DNA of 64,000 nucleotides from Saxidomus purpurata (GCA_022818135.1 JAFMSR010000018.1:2850577-2914576), one strand, 5' to 3'. Shown: positions 48,480 to 62,100, counted from the stretch's first letter. Translations and numbers: made by a program. Notes: generated from the letters alone by a model not told the origin.

Positions 48480-49130
48480 ATGATCTAGACGAAGTGGCTG
48501 GTGCAAATTTTAGAACAAGTTTATCTTTGAATTAATTGGAACATCGTAGGACCCGACCGATTAACTAGAAGTAAGCTTTTACCAAGAGTATTTTATGCCT
48601 GCAATAATCAGAACCGACACGTCTTTATATATAAAATATAAAAGTTCTATTGCTGTCAGCCATTGCTTCAGAAAAGATAAAACACAATACAATGTACTGG
48701 CTCGTCTCATTTTTCCCATAAAACCAACCTAAAACTGCAAACATCTCAAAATATTTAAAACATATGACTTCCAGCGTTTACGTTCTATTCAAAGCGAAAG
48801 CCGAAGACCAAAGATATACGCTGATTATAATACATGTATTCAAAGTGACCAATTACAAAAAGCATTCTGGACCAGATATTATTTCATGCACCAGTGACCC
48901 GGTATCAACCGGGAAGAAACTGTGCCTGCAACTTTAGTTCCAGCAAATAAACAAAAACATGATTTTTTAAAGTAACACTTTCTTGAAAATTCTATCAAAT
49001 TATTCAAATCTTTTGAATAGATAGTTTTCTCTGACCTGATTATTTCCAAAATACCTAGTTTTAGTAATTTTATGTATCCCAGTTTTTACAATTGCCTATG
49101 GGAAGCATCGATTAATTACTCGAATTATTT
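48480..49130 (+). repeat. Dispersed repeat, longest copy
   Basis: The 5' half (GGACCCGACCGATTAACTAG, GCAATAATCAGAA, GCCATTGCTTCAGAAA) matches 58765-58925. The 3' half matches 11505-11800. It therefore appears to be the most complete copy of a family with at least three members here. No coding content or termini were identified. Confidence 0.5.
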
Positions 49131-49960
49131 CCCGAGCCTGATGATATCTGAAATGAGTATTCAAGACCGATTTAACGAGCTACGTAAGTTTTCTCCGTAT
49201 TTAAACTTAAATAAATTAGTAAAACGTGCCAAAACGAACGCCAGATAGTGAATCCTGGCCAATTTTGAATAGTTTTAGCGTACCGAACTCACACACTTAG
49301 AGAAAATGATAAAATTGAAGTTTCACTTTATTTGTTTCATACCGTGAAGCATTTTCGACTCAACAGTAGCCTCTTAAACAAAAGAAAAACACAATTACAC
49401 GAAAACATGCTCGCTCATGGAAATTAAGATTCCAAAACAAACTGTAATTCCTTGCCGATGCGATTCGATCAAACAGTTCTTTGTTCATGCACTAAAGATC
49501 CTTAGCCGTCAAAATACTTGAAATCACAGTGCATATGTACCGAAGCGACATTAAGACAAACTAAGCTGGTGAATGTTTGCAAGTCTTCTGCAATATAAAC
49601 AAACCATCGATAATATAAAACGAACGAATTGCTTAAAAGGATCAAGTACAGACACACAACTCTATTTGCAAACGAACTGCAGGTGATATCCGAATTGAAG
49701 AAAAATGAATTGTATGTGATAGTATCTAAAATATTTTCTGTCTGATTGTATATAGCACAGTGTAATAGTTTCCGTACTATATACGAGTAGAGTGTTATGT
49801 TGAAAGTCATTTTCTTCGGATTCAAAGAATGCTCGTCTGCATGTCTGAATATTTTGAAACACTGAGTATTTGTTGAAAGTATGAAGATTTCACTCAGTCG
49901 TTTTTCCTATGACAGTAGTACAATGACTGATAGCTTGACCTAATTAGAGAGGAGAAAAAT
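49131..49960. other. AT-rich intergenic DNA, no gene seen
   Basis: The longest frame, a 107-codon minus-strand one at 49502-49825, has no recognised domain and is overlapped by other frames. Confidence 0.4.
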
Positions 49961-50817
49961 GAAATCTTATATGCAGGAATTTAACGGGTCGTATCGCATA
50001 TATACCTCGCCCGAGGGTGGTGGACCTAATAAGCATGTATACAAACAAAATAACTTTTAAATAATACAAAGTATTGGATGACTTTATTATGAATACGTAT
50101 TGTATACTCGATTTTCCATTGACCAACATTTCCACTAACGGTGATTTACAATTAAATGTTCTGTTGTGAAATTTGCCTTTATCCATAATTTTCGACAAGT
50201 ACGAACTGTGTAAACCGAGTTTTGTTTTGGAAGAACTAAATGTTCATCAAATAGTAATCAACGCTAATATTGTAGTCATGCAAACTCGGTCTTCTCCTTA
50301 ACCAAAAGGATGGTGGTTTGTGAAGTAATGCCGATGAAGATTGGAAAATGATTTTTGACAAGGTAAAACACGCATTTACTCGCTTTTGGCAAATATAGTC
50401 TTGACTGTTTTTATTATGCCAATTGGTTTCTGCGTTTGATGATTACAATTATAACAATCCTCTAATGGTACTAACTATTTCTGCGATATTACAAGAGAAT
50501 ATGACACCTTGTAAAATCAGGGGCGAGTTTCGGACTGAATCACTGATGACGTCAAAGTGGATCTTTACTGATTACTTATTCATTGAAGGAAATCCGAATG
50601 GCCTTATTGAGTTAATTTCACACTGTGATAGCATTATGATAGTTATATTTATAGATAACTACTGCGCCTAGCAGATTTTGGTTTCTACGATGGCCGATAA
50701 TTAGTATTTCTTTCCTTTCCTATGTTTTTCTTCTGAATTAGAATTTTCACTACTAGCTTGTCATTTACAGCTATAACAGTTGTCGCTTTCTCAAATATTT
50801 TGAACTTTTCAATGAAC

Positions 50818-51125
50818 GATTTCCGTGATAGCGTGTCGTTAAGCTGTCATAGTTTGATTGTGAGTTGTTTATTGTAAGGTGTCTTTGATCGGTCTTCTAA
50901 GTTTTGCCTTATTTTTCTAAAGTCTGACGTTGATTTGTCAATAATTTTACACTTGTTGTTTTACGTGATACACTGACATTGATCTAGCTATACTTTTTCT
51001 GACTAGTTTTTATCATCCAGATTGCTGTTGGTCTGCTCAGGCGGCTATAAATTAACCCCGTAGCACTTTGGTTGGGGTCTGCCTTTGATCTGTCGATAAC
51101 CGTACAATGATTGATTTCCGTGACA
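50818..51125 (+). repeat. ~145-bp degenerate repeat (TTTTCGTGATA units)
   Basis: TTCCGTGATA, TTACGTGATA and TTCCGTGACA occur at 50821, 50961 and 51117, each near TTGAT(C/T)(G/T)GTC and GATTTGTCAATAA-like words. Related text recurs at 62300-62580. Very diverged. Confidence 0.4.
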
Positions 51126-53915
51126 TACTGAGTTTGATTTGGTCCGACATGTTACAGCCTATCTTTAATGTGGTATCCTGATCTTAATCGTCTCCTCTCT
51201 GTTGTATATATGTAGGTCGCGTCTGGTTTAAACACTTTCATTGCTTATATTTACTTAATTTATGAAACTTGAAACTACTTAATTATAGGTAGCCAATCAG
51301 TTTTTAATATTTCAACTTGGGAATTAAAGGTATTAGACCCAAATGCAAATGCCAAAAGAGTTGTTATATAACACAACTTAAGTTTATCGTTTTACTGATT
51401 GATTCAGGTACACATTTTAAAGGTTATATTTCATTACATTTTACAGCCTACCCCCGTTCTGAAAGTTACGGCAAACCTGATGTTATACTGTAAACTGAAT
51501 GATGCAGATTTCCAGTAATTATACACATAATTTTTCGTGGATTTTAATCCCACCAGCAAATGACCTTAATCAAATCACTACGATACAAATGATCCAAAAC
51601 ACTTTTAAGTCCATTACGGTAAAAAAGGGACAAAAAGTAATAAACAAAGTGATACGTTTATGAATAGGGCATCAATTAAATTTTAGCTTTATTTTTAAAT
51701 TATAATACTATTTTTAACATAACGGCAAAACATCATGAAAGTCTACCCTGTAGATTTTCAAAACTGAAGTAACTGTTTTGAAATCAGTTTATTCGATTTT
51801 TCCAATTCTGGTCCAAATCTTTAATACGTTAATAATCCTCATATGTGTTAAAAAGATACAACAAATTATGCTCTGTTGCTAAAAGACATTTTATTTATGT
51901 TTAAAGTTGACAAAGAATGTAAAACACAAGAAAAAAATTTGAACCTACACTGAAACGTGGCATACAATTACACTGCACCACTGAGCCTGTTACCATTGTT
52001 TGGTACATGTGGTTACATGTATTGTAGTATATTGTACAATTCCACTTCTTATTAAGGGTTTAATACCTTAATTAAAATGTTATGTTCATCACATTGTTAT
52101 AATATATAATCAAAATATTTTTGAAAATAAATGTAGGTGATTTCAGAACATATTTGAACGACTTAACATCCTACGGCAATCGTTCGTAATAGCCATGCGT
52201 GTTTATTTAATTATTTCTACTCTGCTGGTAGTTTGCCTTCGATGAACAGTCTGTTAAGAATGAAAATTGTATAATATTTGGCGAAATTAAATAACTAACA
52301 AATGCACGTAAAGAAGCATAAACCAATTTTCATTACAAGATGCAACAACATAATTTCATTGCATCTCTTTTAACCAGGTGAAATAATAAATTATTATTTC
52401 CAGGAAAAAGTTGGAATGTTTGAGTTATCTGGTTACTGTTTTGTTCAAACTCATATTGTTTTTGGTACTTGTACACTTACGTTTAATGAAGTATGATGAG
52501 ACATTTATTCTTCCCTGGGAATTTTAGGTAGAATGATATAATGGAACGCTTAAGTTTCACAATAAGTACCTACGTATTGACGTTTATACACATTCTAGAT
52601 AACGATAAATCACTATAAAGTCTATGCTTAGAGACTATTTTACATTTTACAGCTGTTAGGTACTACTAAAGGTGTTTTAGATTGTAAGAAAATAGCATTG
52701 ATCAAAATGAGACTTTATAGACACAATGGACCAACTCTAACCTCACAGCAATGAAAAAAAAACATATCTGATGTAAAATATACCCTTTTTCGACATATCG
52801 TCTTTGTTTTATATATACATGAATAATAAAACGATGTTTAGAGTTTGCAGCGACACTTCTTAGACAAAATATCTCGTTTTTTACATTCGCAATATGCAAA
52901 ATGTATCTCTGTATGACGTACTGGTGATTATAGCTCTGTCTCACTCAATAAAATAAAAGAAAAAAGAAAAGTGATTGAAGCAGTTCTGTTACGTTTTTTG
53001 GCTAGGTTTTTCTGTAACAGATCCGTCCTTTTGAAGCCTCGAAGTCAAGTTGTTAGACTTTATCTACACCAGTTCATTTCGTTGCAGCAACTATTGCTTT
53101 CTTGACAAATCTGTAGCAATAGTTTCGTCGTCAAAGAATTAGATAAGACAGACGTTTGAGAGAGTAATTAAAAGAATGATAATGTTTTTTTTATTTTTAA
53201 AAAGTACATTCAAAATGTTCCTCTTCAAAAGCTTACAACTAAAAAAGATGTTTATAAAGCAACCAAAAACATTAAGAGAATCAATCTGAAATTAAGTTCA
53301 TACTTCAGTATTCAGTCCTTAACTTCTGTGCAGCTGTCAAAACTATATACATTTGATATGGTCGACACACTTTTAACTATGTAATGTTTTATAGGAAGTT
53401 TGCTATTTCAAAACCAAGATGAAGTTATATTCAAACATCTACAAAAACATGCTTTTAGATATGTTATGTGACAAAACTCATATACAGCCGATATTAAGGA
53501 TGAATGTTTGAATACCGATTATCAAGCAAATTCTTTAAAAATGATCCTTCTTTGTTCTTTGAACCTTTTGCTTAACTTTATTCTTAAAATTGTTGACGTT
53601 ATATTAGGTATCACAACAATCAATTACTTAAGAAAGGCAATACTGTACTGTACATAATGTACATAAATGGTCATTAATGCAAACAGTTAACATAAACTGA
53701 GTAATAGTGACTTCTCAAAATGGAAATAAAAACATGAGATGTCTTTACTGAAGGGTCTTCCGAATAAAGCTATTTTTGTTTGATGTTGAGTAATTTTGTC
53801 TTGAAAAAAGATGACTTTGTAATTGAAAGGAAAAGAAAATGGTGGATTCAAAACATTTACATTAAAACTGGTAATGACTTTGTGCTACTCTTTAATCTAC
53901 TGACGAAAACTAGCG
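51126..53915. other. AT-rich interior of the 4-kb unit, no gene seen
   Basis: No splice-framed exon or transposase-like frame was seen. Confidence 0.4.
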
Positions 53916-54007
53916 TATTTTGTTTGTATACGTGTTTATTAGGTCCACCACCCTCGGGCGAGGTATATATGCGGTACGACCCGTTAAATTCCTGCGCCTA
54001 AGATTTC

Positions 54008-55980
54008 AATGTTTTGCGCAGACATTACAACTTTTTAATTGTGTTTCTGTTTGAGATATATATATTTTATGAAGTTTTTGAATGCATTTAAGCAGGTATG
54101 CCAATAATATATATCTAACAAGTAAAGCAATCTTTCTCACGTCTTTTTGAATCGAAAACTGCATTAAAAACAAAATTCACCTACCGTGTCAGTTTGATAG
54201 TCCAAATTGAAAAAGCTCTGTAGGAAACGATGCCAGACACTTCATTAAGAAGGCAAAACCTGACCAAAAATTGAATAATTAACGACTATTTATAATTACA
54301 ACAAAAGGTAACACATAAGAAAAAGCAATATTTATTCTTTACGTCTAACAAAATCTAGCAAAATCAAGTGCACGTTAATGTTCTTACAGTCATGATTCTT
54401 GGAACATTAATTAAACCTATTTCAGACGGCGGAATATCTATAAGTACCTATCTCACTAACACGACCAAACAACACTAATTACACTGATAATTGCAGAAAA
54501 AGCTCTTTAACAATGACTAATTTATTCAGCTACTAACGTAAAGGCCCGGCAGCATTCCGTAAAAAATCCATAGAGCCCAAGCTATAATACTGCCAACAAT
54601 CGATTCACCACTTTTGGTTAGTAAATTACATAGTAATGATAGGCCATGCATTCCAGTTAAAGTACTATCTATATATACTTGTTCCGATACACAATGACCT
54701 GCACTCTCTGCCGATGCTGCCCTGATTTTCTCCAAAGACACATAATTGCAGATTTTTCACTCTACCGTTTCTACCGTTTCCATACTAGCTTACCAACAGT
54801 GTTTTTAATATATTGCAGCTTGCTTGATTTAACTGTCGTTATTTAAATACATTGTTGGTTATGAGGCTAAAGATGTATGCAAAAGTATACAGACAAAGGT
54901 TATTTCCATTTCATCAGATAAAAAGAATTTCACAGACACGAACATTTCAAGCAGATTGGAAAAATCACCTTGTACTATCAAGCCTATAAATGAAACACTT
55001 TTGGACGTTCAACTTTGCAAAACAGAAACGTAACAACACTTTACACCACATATTAGTCCTTTTGATTACGTCTTAAGTGATAATACCCTTAACTATGGTA
55101 ACCGCAATTTAATGTAATACATTCAGCAATGGTTTAGTATCATTAAAACAATCATTGCAAAAGTTTTAGCTGAATAAAATACATAACAGTTTTTGTGACA
55201 GTAATGTTCACATGATAGCAGAATTCTTGTACTACATCAATTTCTTACCGAACAAAGTTTGTAATTTTATATTATGATTATGTACAAAAATATGTTTTTA
55301 TAACTGATGAATATTAGCTTAAATGAAAAATATATATCAGATAATATTTTCACAATTTTATATGTGATTTATAATAGCAGAAATGCGTCAATTCAGTTTG
55401 CTGTCATTTGCTTTTTCCTGTTGACAGCAAAAATATATTTGCGGGGCAATTGACATTGATGTCTTATCTTGTTGACGAAAAGTTGTAGCAGAGTCGTTAT
55501 AGGAGATTTCTGCTATTACAGCAAGGCAAGACAGCTAAGGTGCGTTATTCAGATAATTAATTTCTCATAAATACTGCACCTGTTAGTCAGTTAATATTCA
55601 AATTTGTATGCTTTCCATGTAAATGATGTGCCATCTCCATAACTTGAAATTGTTAAATAAATGAAGTCTTAAACATTCCAGTGCGACTAAGAGTCTATAC
55701 ATCTTGTTTATTCATTTGCTGACCAAAGCAGACGACTAAGCGATTTACGGAAATTTTACTAAACAATATCAAGATAAATGAGTCCATTTTATTTGAAGGG
55801 CAAATAAATACATTTTCAATCTCAAATCTATGTTAGGCAATAAGCTATGCAGCCATGTAAAACAGTCTGATTTTTACTAGAGTGTTGGCTACTTATAAAA
55901 AAAGTACGTATTCATACACACTACAAAACGTTTTTCTTTGTTAAGTTTTAGGATGTATTTATTATACATTTCATGTAAGG
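54008..55980. other. AT-rich intergenic DNA
   Basis: A 71-codon minus-strand frame at 54526-54741 has unusually protein-like composition, with a hydrophobic stretch SIIAWALWIFYGMLPGLYV near its end. No flanking splice sites or relatives are evident. Otherwise nothing was seen. Confidence 0.35.
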
Positions 55981-56715
55981 CAGGGTTTACATGAGCAAGT
56001 TTCTTGTACGAGGCATTAAGATGCATCATGTAAGTCAGAGGTATGGCTTGTACAAGCAATATTTCTACACAAGATCTAGCTTTGATTGCTCTGATAATTA
56101 ATCACAAAATAGCGGGAAGATGTCATCAGCACACAATATTGTCTTTAGCATGCAGACGAGTTCCTGAAATTTTTAAGAGAATATGAAATTTATGGATTAT
56201 GTTTTTTAAAAATGCAGTAAGTGTTCTTATAAAGAATTATTTTTTACATGATAATAGTTGTTCATTGAATGACCAATACATATTAAAATTACTTTAAATT
56301 TTATCTTAAAAACTCTCTTTTTTGTTCAGTGTGATAATACTTTGCACTTTTATTATATAGATGTTCCTTTTCCTGGTATAAATCGATCAGTTGATAAACT
56401 TTGTCCTTTGACCAAGCCACTGTGTACAAAATAAAATTTAAAATGTACCTGAAATACCTCTCCCACATCTGTTTTTCCCATTAAACACGTCCTATCAGTA
56501 GATTGACAGCCAAGAAATTGTGAAAAATTAGAACAGGCTCTATTATCGTGCAAGAAAATTATCTCATATATATACTTTATATCTCATATTATGTTACATA
56601 AAATCTAAAACAGTTGCTCAATTGTTGGTGTTTATATATGAACAATTCTTTTACAAGGCATAAATAGTACTTACCTTAATGTCTTGTACAAGAAACTTCC
56701 TATATGTAAACCCCC
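55981..56715. mobile_element. Element with ~38-bp inverted ends
   Basis: CAGGGTTTACATGAGCAAGT then TTCTTGTACGAGGCATTAAG (55981-56020) is mirrored at 56676-56715 (CTTAATGTCTTGTACAAG ... ATGTAAACCCCC). The arms match with a few substitutions. A CAGGG start suggests hAT, but the flanks show no 8-bp duplication. The interior is non-coding. Confidence 0.6.
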
Positions 56716-56989
56716 ACTAATAATGTACAGCGTTCATTGGTGTTGTAAGCTATGTTCCAAAAGTGGGTAAGCCTTTTATTCCCTTTCTATTCAGTATATA
56801 GACGCTGAATAATTATGTATTCATAGTAATAAGAAAAGACGCAGTTTCATTGTCAAAAATGTTAACTGAAGCCAGGTACTGTAATTTCGACATGTCGGTG
56901 TAAAAAGTTGGTAAAACAATTGCGCATTAAAAAGTTTTTATCATTTATCGAGGGATATTGAAGCTGAAGCACTTGACTTGGTTAAAAAT

Positions 56990-57305
56990 GTTTCGATTAT
57001 AATCAGTTAAAGACTTCGTTATAATAGGTTCGATTATAACCAGTTAAAGACTATGCTTGATAGTTTCGATTATATTCAGTTAAAGACTTAGTTATAATAG
57101 TTTCGATTGATTATATTCAGTTAAAGACTTTGTTATAATATTTTCGATTATATTCAGTTAAAGACTTTGTTATAATATTTTCGATTATATTAAGTTAAAG
57201 ACTTTGTAATAATAGGTTCGATTATATTCAGTTAAAGACTTTGTTATAATAGTTTTGATCATATTCAGTTAAATACTTTGTTATAATAGTTTGTTGAAGA
57301 CTTTG
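56990..57305 (+). repeat. ~37-bp satellite, about 8 copies
   Basis: Unit: TTTCGATTATATTCAGTTAA then AGACTTTGTTATAATAG, with spacing of about 34-41 bases. Copies vary by a few substitutions and small gaps. Confidence 0.9.
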
Positions 57306-57591
57306 TATATATATATCTTTATTGCCTCCATTTGCTGGAGATTTATAATTAATGCATTACAAAAATATACAACGTGCAAAATGAGATACATAAACATATA
57401 TACAAATTGGAAAATTAAATAACAGTGTCACGATATGTAGTTATGTATATTTAACTGTTATACATGTATAACTGTTTAGAATTCCTACTAGCAAGAAGCC
57501 TGCAGCAGAAAAAGAATATAGATTTAATATAAATATATACAAATAATTTAAATATATACAAAGATATCGTCAAGTTTCTCCGAAAAAGAAA
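57306..57591 (-). mobile_element. LINE 3'-tail-like insertion inside the satellite
   Basis: Read on the minus strand, the satellite-proximal end is a CTCCA-GCAAA-TGGAG stem-loop, then GCAATAAAGATATATATATA: a hairpin, AATAAA and a microsatellite tail, as in many LINE 3' ends. The satellite resumes at 57591. It would be a heavily 5'-truncated copy. The family cannot be told. Confidence 0.4.
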
Positions 57592-57705
57592 CAATAGTTT
57601 CGAATATATTCACTTAAAGACTTTGTTATAATAGTTTCGATTATATACAGTGAAAGACTTTGTCATAATAGTTTAGACTATATTCAGTTTAAGACTTTGT
57701 TGCTA
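57592..57705 (+). repeat. ~37-bp satellite, about 3 further copies
   Basis: Same unit as 56990-57305 (TTTCGATTATATACAGTGAA, AGACTTTGTCATAATAG), so the array was once continuous and split by an insertion. Confidence 0.85.
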
Positions 57706-58764
57706 CTTTTCCAGTGGATATTTTCTTCTTTATCTCTAAAATGGGCGAAAGTCTCTTCAAATGCAGATGCTTAAGCAAATAGAATAACCGTTATAATAAC
57801 ACCCTGAGGAAAATAGATAAAACTAAACGTTAATGGTATTTAAAATTACTTGCACTTTTTATTAGTAACATTAAGATAATACGAGTTTAGATTTGCTGAG
57901 TAAAATATATTCATCTCACACTTCAGGGGAATGCCAGTGAAAGCGAAATCGTCACTGAAGCTTTTTAATTATAATTGAGATCACATTGTGTCTTATCATT
58001 CTTAACGATCTTTTCGCATTTTTGTTTTTAGTGTCCTATCATTTTTAACGATCTCTGCGTTTTTAGTGCAATGCCTGTTATATGTCTTTTAATCTAGTCA
58101 GTGTGTTTATTGTCATAATACTGCTTGATGCTCATATCACTGAAAATGTTAGGCATGCAGTACTTTGATCTCATACAATGATGTTTTGGTAACCCAAGTC
58201 CGTAATACTATACATATGTGATACCATTGATTCATTTGAAGTAAATGAGCATGTCTTTCCGTTGTGTGCCATCAATGTCAATGAACACAATGGAAATAAG
58301 GGAAATTCATTTTCCTTTTATAGTGTTAGCCTTGGTATTGATGTGCATATTATGGTTTATAAACTTGTGTATACATCTAATAATCTGTATATGTATGTAT
58401 CATGCTTGTTTTAACCATTTTTGTATACCTGTGATATACTGAAATAAATCTATATATCTGTCTATCACATTCAGCTAGAAATGTAATCTTACCATAGAGT
58501 AAACTGTTTCAATGTATCCAAAATCTTCTTATCACGAAGGACCATTACAAACAGAGCTTTGCCGATAAAGTTAGAAGATAATTATGTGTTTCGCCCCATT
58601 CACAAATGTTTCCACCTATGAGAATTTCTACTACTCAATGATGAAAGTAAACCAAAAGGTATCACGTAGAACATAACAATCATAGCAGTGGGCAAAGTGG
58701 TAACCGGAATACCTCTATGGAACATAAACGAAACTATGAATAAAATGTGCTTGAACTAAATTCT
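57706..58764. other. AT-rich intergenic DNA
   Basis: No gene was seen. GATATACTGAAATAAATC followed by a TATATCTGTCTATC run at about 58434-58466 could be another LINE 3' end, but no coding remnant lies upstream. Confidence 0.35.
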
Positions 58765-58925
58765 CAATGCCATCGTAGGCCCCGACCGATTTACTTTTCT
58801 AGATGAAAGGTTTTACCGACATTATATTTATGACTGCTATAATCAGAATCAATACGTCATGGTATTTATTGACATTGTGTTGCTATAAATCGTAGTTTTA
58901 TGGCCATTGCGTCAAAATTATACAC
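58765..58925 (+). repeat. Dispersed repeat, related to 48.53-48.68 kb
   Basis: GGCCCCGACCGATTTAC, TTTTACCGA(C)ATTATATTTATG, TATAATCAGAA and GGCCATTGCGTCAAAA parallel 48548-48680 in order. Confidence 0.5.
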
Positions 58926-61689
58926 GGATTTGTATTATTCAAAATAGGTTAATATGTTGATGGGTCATGGTTTCCGCGGCTAAGTGATTGCACCAAAAAT
59001 ATATAATAAGTTAAAGTGCATGTATATCCATTAAATTTTATCTGCATTTAGGTGTATGTACTTTGTTGCAGTCATAAAGCACTTTGAAAAAGGGGAGTTT
59101 TGTTAAAATACCTAACATTTTCATTCTACATTTCTCATGACACGTTTATTATTCAAGATTTACAAGTTGTATGATAATTATAAGACGAATGGGTTGTTCT
59201 TAATTGCTAAGTCAGTATGATGTAAAAACTAGTTTTCATCTACATACTCTTTAAAGTGTAACTTTTTATATTCAATAATTATTAACCAAAGTAGCCTTAC
59301 TGTATCTTTACTGTGTGTATTGTTTAAAACAGTGAGTATTCATTTAAATACACCTATATTTTCGGTTTTAAGTTCTGTAAGAGGATATATTTGAAGCCAA
59401 AAGTAGGCAAGATGTCCGTTTTGATCTAGTTGTAGATTAGCGAAATTCAGAGTATATTGCAGTTAATGAACCACATGCTTACTTCCGAAGTCTCTTCTCA
59501 TATACTCAATCATTCTTCTTACAGTGTAATATCATCAAAACCATTCTGTGACATCAGGCACGCACTGGCATTAAAACCTAATTTGGAAAATCTTCATAAA
59601 ATTGTCTTTTGCAATTTTACTCCGACATTTTACTTAGAAAACATAATAAGAGACAAATTAACGTTAATTAGTTGAGCAGACAATACGTTAGAATTAAGGA
59701 TGAAGTGCCGACACATCAATTTTTGAGACTGCACCAGAAAATAGCAGAAATGTCTACAAGCGGTTAAAAGAAATAATTGCATGTAATAGAGACATAATCT
59801 TTTACTGATCTTTAAATGAAATCGCACTGTACTATGTGTGGAATACTGAGCTTACAACGTATCACTCCTCCGTCTGGAATAATCGGTTGTACGTCAAACT
59901 ATGTGGGGAAACTTTCAGTATCTGTTGGAAGTAGGAATATTTTTTTACCGCTGACCATATGAATAAAGATTGATCACATACATACATTGGAGAAGAGAAT
60001 ATAAAAATCTTAAAGTTTCTCATTACTAAAATTTTGATAAAGATATTATTAAGAAATTAACCAAATTAGCCAATCTAGATAAATGTGAGACGGTAAAAAG
60101 AAGGGTTTATATCTTATTCGTCGCGATTAAACAACGTTACCTTTATGTTTGTTAACGCACCATTTATGTAAATACTGATGGAGAAAGTCGTCTGTAAAAC
60201 CTCATATTACAACCCAGACTCTTATCGCTAATATTTCATTGATAGGGTCCGAGTATAATTAACACGTGTTTTTCAATATTTTGAAATGAATTATACTTTG
60301 AATAAACGCTCCTTTAATACAGTCATCGCGGACTAAAAACTATGCACAAACATAGATTTTATCATTTAAGATTATAACATCAAGACGAACTTTTAAAAAT
60401 AACAATGTTCTGCCAAAGCCCTGATACTTGTTTTTCAACTAGTATGTATCAAGATCAGTCTTTGTGACTGCAATGTCTCATCTTGATTCAACAAATTTGC
60501 TTGATCTCACAAAGACCTTGAGAACTATTTTGTCTATAAAGTCACTTAGGAAAGATTTTAAAGTGACTGATTGGTATTTATACATAGTTATATGTGCAAC
60601 GCCAGTATGGAGGTTTTTGCAATGACACTTAAGTGTTTCGTAATATTTAATTTAGTTTACGTAAACGTCCAAGAGAATACAGACCATATCATCATACTTC
60701 GTTCAAAATAAGCGAATAAGTCAGAGAAACTAAAACAGTTTGAAATGGTAAACACATAACTCATCATTTACAAATTGTTCTGGAAATCATTGTTAATTAT
60801 TTCATATGGCGACAAGAGAGGCAGTAAAATTATGTGGTTGTTTGTTGTAATAAATATTGACTTTAGCTGTAGTTTTGCGTGTGTTTGCCTGTGGTTTAAT
60901 TGTACCATATATTCTGCACTTTTCACTTACACTAGCCTAATCATCAAAGGTATGTTAGGCTTTGCATAATGATATAGGAGTTGCAAAATCAGCATATCTA
61001 GACGTTCAAGTAAAAATGTATACATTAAAATATTTGGCATTCGAAATTTAAACATTCAAATGATGAAATGTTTTAAATAAAACACCAATGTTGAAATGTA
61101 TTCGTTTGAAATACTGACATTTAAAATTTACTTCGATATAACTGTGTAACATAAACAAAATATTAATAAAATGTGAATACAAGAAAACCATTGACATAAA
61201 CATCAATTCGTGCCTTTTAAAAGAAAATGCGAAAACGAGAACGCGTCTGTGATTATCACGTGGATAAAACAAAAGCAGCGATTCCCTCACCTGAAAAAAC
61301 CGACAAGCTGTCAGTCACATGATTAGATGTAAAAATAAACTATTGGATAACCAGTTCAAAATCTCCCGCAGGACATTTGTATAAGGAGACTAGCAACGCA
61401 TCTATTTGACAACGCGACTCAAATAAAGTTATAAACGTTTTAAACAAAACTAGTTGAATCCTTTGTTTACATTTAATTTCTTTCTTGATAAAAATACCAA
61501 TCATAATGGTAGTCAGAAGTTTATCAAATATGTTTATAAGGGAAGAGTTAGAAACTCAATATTAAATATATGAAGCAAGTTTGCATTGAGTACATACGTT
61601 TTTTGGTTCTCAAGGTTTGCTTTTTATATATTTATACACGAGCATTTTTGTGTTTTACATACCATGCCTTTTGTTTCCATTGCGTGTGT
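58926..61689. other. AT-rich intergenic DNA, no gene seen
   Basis: A weak hairpin pairs ATCAAGATCAGTCTTTGTGA (about 60448) with GATCTCACAAAGACCTTGAG (about 60502). Nothing else was recognised. Confidence 0.4.
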
Positions 61690-61946
61690 TAGAGATTCAC
61701 CTAGCAGGGATTACTTTTATTTACACTGTCCTGTGACTTTGGAACATGGTGGGGGTAAGAGTGAGGTTGGGTGCGCACCATAAACCGGTTTAAGCTCCCC
61801 AGTGGTGTTTTTGCCACTGACCGTTCCAAGGCGGTGCCCCACTGTGTTCCTTTTAATTGTTCGTTTTGTCCTCGTGTGTTTGCTTTGTATGCTAGTGTGT
61901 GTTGGTAGTGTATGTGTGTGTGTGTACATGATTGTGTGTGTGTATG

Positions 61947-62013
<67 letters not shown>

Positions 62014-62100
62014 GGTGGTGTGCACTTCTGGGTGCTGTGGGGCTCGTTTTGGGGAGGCTGCGTTTTTGGTACGTGGCATTCCCTGTTTGATATTATTTTT
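61690..62100 (+). repeat. Dispersed repeat with internal GT microsatellite
   Basis: A GC-richer block: GTGCGCACCATAAACCGG, TTTTTGCCACTGACCGTTCC, GGCGGTGCCCCACTGTG, then the GT run, then GGGGAGGCTGCGTTTTTGG. It resembles the 3' region of a bivalve retroposon from memory. The cysteine/valine and threonine/histidine frames across it are products of the GT run. Confidence 0.5.
61948..62012. repeat. (GT)n microsatellite
   Basis: About 32 uninterrupted TG dinucleotides, preceded by interrupted GT runs from about 61911. Its length suggests high polymorphism. Confidence 0.98.

Larger units (their letters stand above)
49961..54007. mobile_element. 4.05-kb unit with ~92-bp inverted ends
   Basis: 49973-50052 and 53916-53995 are inverted copies with 3 differences in 80 bases. 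Similarity continues outward through GAAATCTTA to 49961 and 54007. Each arm carries the small hairpin CCTCGCCCGAGG followed by GTGGTGGACC, GC-rich in AT-rich surroundings. AAT on each outer side could be a 3-bp target duplication, but that is weak. No transposase frame lies inside; the interior has a diverged tandem repeat near 50818-51125 and otherwise AT-rich DNA. Confidence 0.6.

Noticed and set aside
58245..58442. 65-codon hydrophobic frame
   Set aside because: It is T-rich AT sequence giving Ile/Leu/Cys runs. No splice sites or relatives were seen.
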